Shown here one piece after another: positions 61,138-64,000 of a DNA stretch of 64,000 nucleotides (position 1 is the first letter of the stretch; every line of letters starts with the position of its first letter). A program made the position numbers and the translations under genes. The notes under the pieces were generated by a model. That model was given only the letters and a program-made list of their open reading frames with translations, was not told the origin of the DNA and did no database searches. The DNA is from Spartobacteria bacterium (GTDB taxonomy: Bacteria > Verrucomicrobiota > Verrucomicrobiia > Chthoniobacterales > UBA10450). The stretch covers positions 3,419-67,418 of the forward strand of contig PNAS01000042.1 of the NCBI GenBank assembly GCA_003169695.1. Direction: 5' to 3'.

Positions 61138-61812
61138 GTGTCAGCTTCGTCCGCCACCGCACGCCTCATCGACGTGAGCCACACCGTCGAGCACGGCATG
61201 ATCACGTACAAAGGTCTGCCCGCGCCGATCATCTGCGATTATCTGAGCCGCGAAGCATCTCGCGCGCGTTACGCCGAGGGGACAGAATTCCAAATCGGCA
61301 AGATCGAGATGATCGCGAACACAGGAACGTACATCGACAGTCCGTTCCATCGCTACGCACATGGCAGGGACCTCTCCGAGCTTGCGTTGGAATCGCTGGC
61401 CAATCTCGATTGTGTCGTCATCCGCGCAACCGATCGGAGCAAGCGTGCAATCGATCAGCTCCCGATCGATCTCGCGACCTTGAAGGGCAAGGCGCTCCTC
61501 GTGCACACCGGATGGGACGCGCACTGGCGCACCGATTGCTATTTCGAAGGCCACCCGTACCTGACTGGCGACCTCGCGCATCGGCTCGTCGACGCGGGCG
61601 TCACGCTCGTCGGGATCGACTCCTTCAACATCGATTGCACCGACGATGGAAATCGCCCCGTGCATTCCGCACTGCTCGGCGCGGAGATCCCAATCGTCGA
61701 ACATCTCTGCGGACTTGCTGCCCTTCCGGATCGAGGCGCGCGTTTCTTTGCGGTACCGGTCAAAGTCAAGGGAATGGGCACGTTCCCCGTTCGCGCCTTC
61801 GCGCGCGTTTAG
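61138..61812 (+). CDS. Cyclase/kynurenine-formamidase-like protein (GTG start inferred; ORF open from 60964)
   Basis: ARLIDVSHTVEHGMITYKGLPAPIICDYLSRE..., NTGTYIDSPFHRYAHGRDLSELALESL, VGIDSFNIDCTDDGNRPVHSALL. Confidence 0.88.
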   Translation: MSASSATARLIDVSHTVEHGMITYKGLPAPIICDYLSREASRARYAEGTEFQIGKIEMIANTGTYIDSPFHRYAHGRDLSELALESLANLDCVVIRATDRSKRAIDQLPIDLATLKGKALLVHTGWDAHWRTDCYFEGHPYLTGDLAHRLVDAGVTLVGIDSFNIDCTDDGNRPVHSALLGAEIPIVEHLCGLAALPDRGARFFAVPVKVKGMGTFPVRAFARV

Positions 61813-61922
61813 GTGGATCGCCCGCTCCGCGCGCGATGACAAACCAATCGCGCCTTCGGCGCGCACTCATGAGCGCGGAGCGCTTCTACATCGGCATCGC
61901 GCGGTGGAACGCGCGATCCACC
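61812..61922. repeat. Nested palindromic repeat between convergent genes
   Basis: ggtggatcgc (61812-61821)/gcgatccacc (61913-61922); cgctccgcgc/gcgcggagcg; gcgcc-ttc-ggcgc. Confidence 0.85.
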
Positions 61923-61936
61923 AGGCGCTTGTCTCG

Positions 61937-62431
61937 TTAGGCCGATTTCGATTCGGCGAGTCTGGCGATGCCATCCCGCGTGAGACGAAACACGGTCCAT
62001 TCCGCCATCGGCTCCGCGCCAAGTTTCTTGTAGAACTGGATCGCTGGATCATTCCAATTGAGTACCGCCCACTCCATTCGTCCGCACCCGCGCTCCTGCG
62101 CGATCTGCGCCAGGCGTTCCAGCAGCGCGCGTCCATAACCCTTGCCTCGAACAGTCGGTCGAACGAAAAGATCTTCGAGGTAAAGTCCCGGCTGACCGAG
62201 CCACGTGGAGAAATTGTAGAAGTAAACGGCGAATCCAGCGGGCTCCCCTTCTTCGAACGCGAGCAGGACTTCGGCAGAACGCTGCGGACCGAAGAGCACT
62301 TCGCGCAGCCCAGCTTCGTTTGTCACGACAGCGTCCGGCGCGCGTTCGTAGTCGGCGAGCTCTCGAATCAAACTGAGAATTACCGGCACGTCGGCTTCAG
62401 TCGTTGTCCGGATTTCGAAGGAAGGTATCAT
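61937..62431 (-). CDS. GNAT-family N-acetyltransferase
   Basis: IRTTTEADVPVILSLIRELADYERAPDAV..., YLEDLFVRPTVRGKGYGRALLERLAQIAQERGCGRMEWAVLNWN. Confidence 0.93.
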   Translation of the reverse strand: MIPSFEIRTTTEADVPVILSLIRELADYERAPDAVVTNEAGLREVLFGPQRSAEVLLAFEEGEPAGFAVYFYNFSTWLGQPGLYLEDLFVRPTVRGKGYGRALLERLAQIAQERGCGRMEWAVLNWNDPAIQFYKKLGAEPMAEWTVFRLTRDGIARLAESKSA

Positions 62432-63984
62432 GGCGGCGTTTGAGCTGCGGTGGGCTGGAGTCGAAAGATCGTAAACTCAGGTGTCTCCTCCACCAGCGTT
62501 GCGCTCGTGGCAAGCCGTTCCGCAAACTCGCGATAATACTTCAGCCACCAATTCGTTCCGGCATAAAAAACGAGATGGGTCGCGCCTCGATTCCGCAACT
62601 TTTCGAGATTGGCGATCACCTCCGCGTTGTCGAGCGGATTTCCCTGGTAAATGCCGTCCTCAAGAAAATGCCACCCTTTGCGGTGTGCGTAATAAAAGAC
62701 GGTCGGATCGCCATCATCCGCCGCGATGATCAACGCATTTGGAGTGGTCGCTTCCTTTAATTCGAGTCCGAGATTTCGACGTGCCGCGGCTGCTGGCCGG
62801 TAAAACGGTAGTGCGCAATGATAGGATGAAAATCCAAACGCCGTCGCCAATAGAACGGAGGCCAACGCCTGCGCCACGCGATGAGATCGAAGCCGCGACG
62901 TCACCCATTGGCAGGCGCACCCGGCGAAGACCGCGGCGATCGGAACGAGCGGAAGCTGGTACCATTGATGGCGGTTCCCCCAGCCCACGAAAAAAATGAA
63001 CGCGACCATCGCCGCGAGCCACCAATGGAAAGTCCAGGTGTATTTTCCGCGCGGCGTAACGAACGCCCCGAGGGCCGCAAGCGCGAAAAGCATTGGGGTG
63101 AGGCTCGAGCGCACGGTTTGCTCTGCGATTTTCCAATACCACGCGGCATTCATGATCCGAAAACCGCCGCCGCCGAAAAAGTGATACGGATAAAAAGTCT
63201 CGGCGATCCGATGTGCGTGCCAATACCAGATCGCGGACGGCACGAGCGTGACGAGGGCAAAAAGCCAAAGTCCCCAACTCCTAAGAAGGCGCTTCAGCAG
63301 ATCCTGTAGCGGCGGTCGGCGCCTGCCCTGAGTCTGGCCGAAGGGATCGCCGGCGCTTTTTCCTTCGGCGCCGAAAGCGTTCGGGGCCGCTACCGCCAGA
63401 TAGAGAAGCGGCACACCAATCAGGGCGGTCGGCAGTTTGATCAGGAATGCAATCGAGATAAGAACTGCCGAGGCGACCAAAAAACGCCCATCGCTCTTCT
63501 CGATCCACACGAGAAAAAAATACATACCGACGAGCGCCAGGCATAACGACGGGACATCCGGCATGAACGCGCGGCTGGCGACAACGCTTAACGGTGCGAA
63601 CGCGTAAAAAAATGTCGCCCATACACCTGCGGTCCCGCCGAAGAGCCGCCGAACCAGCAGAAAGAAAAACGGCAGCGCCGCCGCGAAGAAAAGTACGCCT
63701 TGAATCCGCCCAATCCATTCCTGAACGCCCGTGATCCGATAACAAAGCGCCGCGACGAATGGCAGCATTGGAAATTCCGTGCCCACATATCCTGGTGCGT
63801 TGCCTGCCCAATCGATTTGCGGATGACTAAAGTGAAAACCGTTTTCGAGAAAGTTCCGAGCGATCGCCGCCACGTCGCTTTGCCGCCAGCTCCACGGGTC
63901 GATAAACGGCTGTTCGATCTCGATCAACCGCACCACCACCGCGATCAGCACGATGATGATTATCGTCCATTTGCTTCGCCACAC
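62428..63984 (-). CDS. Glycosyltransferase family 39-like membrane protein
   Basis: IEQPFIDPWSWRQSDVAAIARNFLENGFHF..., multiple TM helices, GRIQGVLFFAAALPFFFLLVRRLFG. Confidence 0.88.
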   Translation of the reverse strand: MWRSKWTIIIIVLIAVVVRLIEIEQPFIDPWSWRQSDVAAIARNFLENGFHFSHPQIDWAGNAPGYVGTEFPMLPFVAALCYRITGVQEWIGRIQGVLFFAAALPFFFLLVRRLFGGTAGVWATFFYAFAPLSVVASRAFMPDVPSLCLALVGMYFFLVWIEKSDGRFLVASAVLISIAFLIKLPTALIGVPLLYLAVAAPNAFGAEGKSAGDPFGQTQGRRRPPLQDLLKRLLRSWGLWLFALVTLVPSAIWYWHAHRIAETFYPYHFFGGGGFRIMNAAWYWKIAEQTVRSSLTPMLFALAALGAFVTPRGKYTWTFHWWLAAMVAFIFFVGWGNRHQWYQLPLVPIAAVFAGCACQWVTSRLRSHRVAQALASVLLATAFGFSSYHCALPFYRPAAAARRNLGLELKEATTPNALIIAADDGDPTVFYYAHRKGWHFLEDGIYQGNPLDNAEVIANLEKLRNRGATHLVFYAGTNWWLKYYREFAERLATSATLVEETPEFTIFRLQPTAAQTPP

Positions 63985-64000
63985 GGATCGCGTCTTGACA

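Overview
Roughly 64 kb of high-GC bacterial chromosome, densely coding. Gene content and protein flavour suggest a Verrucomicrobia-like soil lineage; this is an inference, because there is no rRNA in the window. Housekeeping content includes a ctsR-less mcsA-mcsB-clpC cluster, purL-purF-purM, dnaX-ybaB, moaA-moaC-mogA, lepA-lepB, gluQ, fahA, tal, ilvE, trmL, a glycosyltransferase/ABC exporter block, paired CNNM/CBS proteins, a DUF255 thioredoxin-domain protein and a GH15-type glucoamylase. One tRNA (Val, anticodon TAC) is present. I see no rRNA, CRISPR array, transposase, prophage or recognisable defence island. The most unusual signal is a dense population of several families of short palindromic repeats. 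Some sit inside conserved coding sequences in frame: two copies in purL, and others in a ubiD-family gene, a DUF255 gene and probably a GT39 gene. Others supply a gene's 3' codons and stop, or the start codons of divergent genes (gluQ and a HAD hydrolase). A second theme is gene decay between about 15.8 and 27.1 kb: a VOC protein with an internal stop, a multiply frameshifted ATP/ADP-translocase-like transporter, a DUF1697 gene with a stop plus frameshift, and one further candidate.
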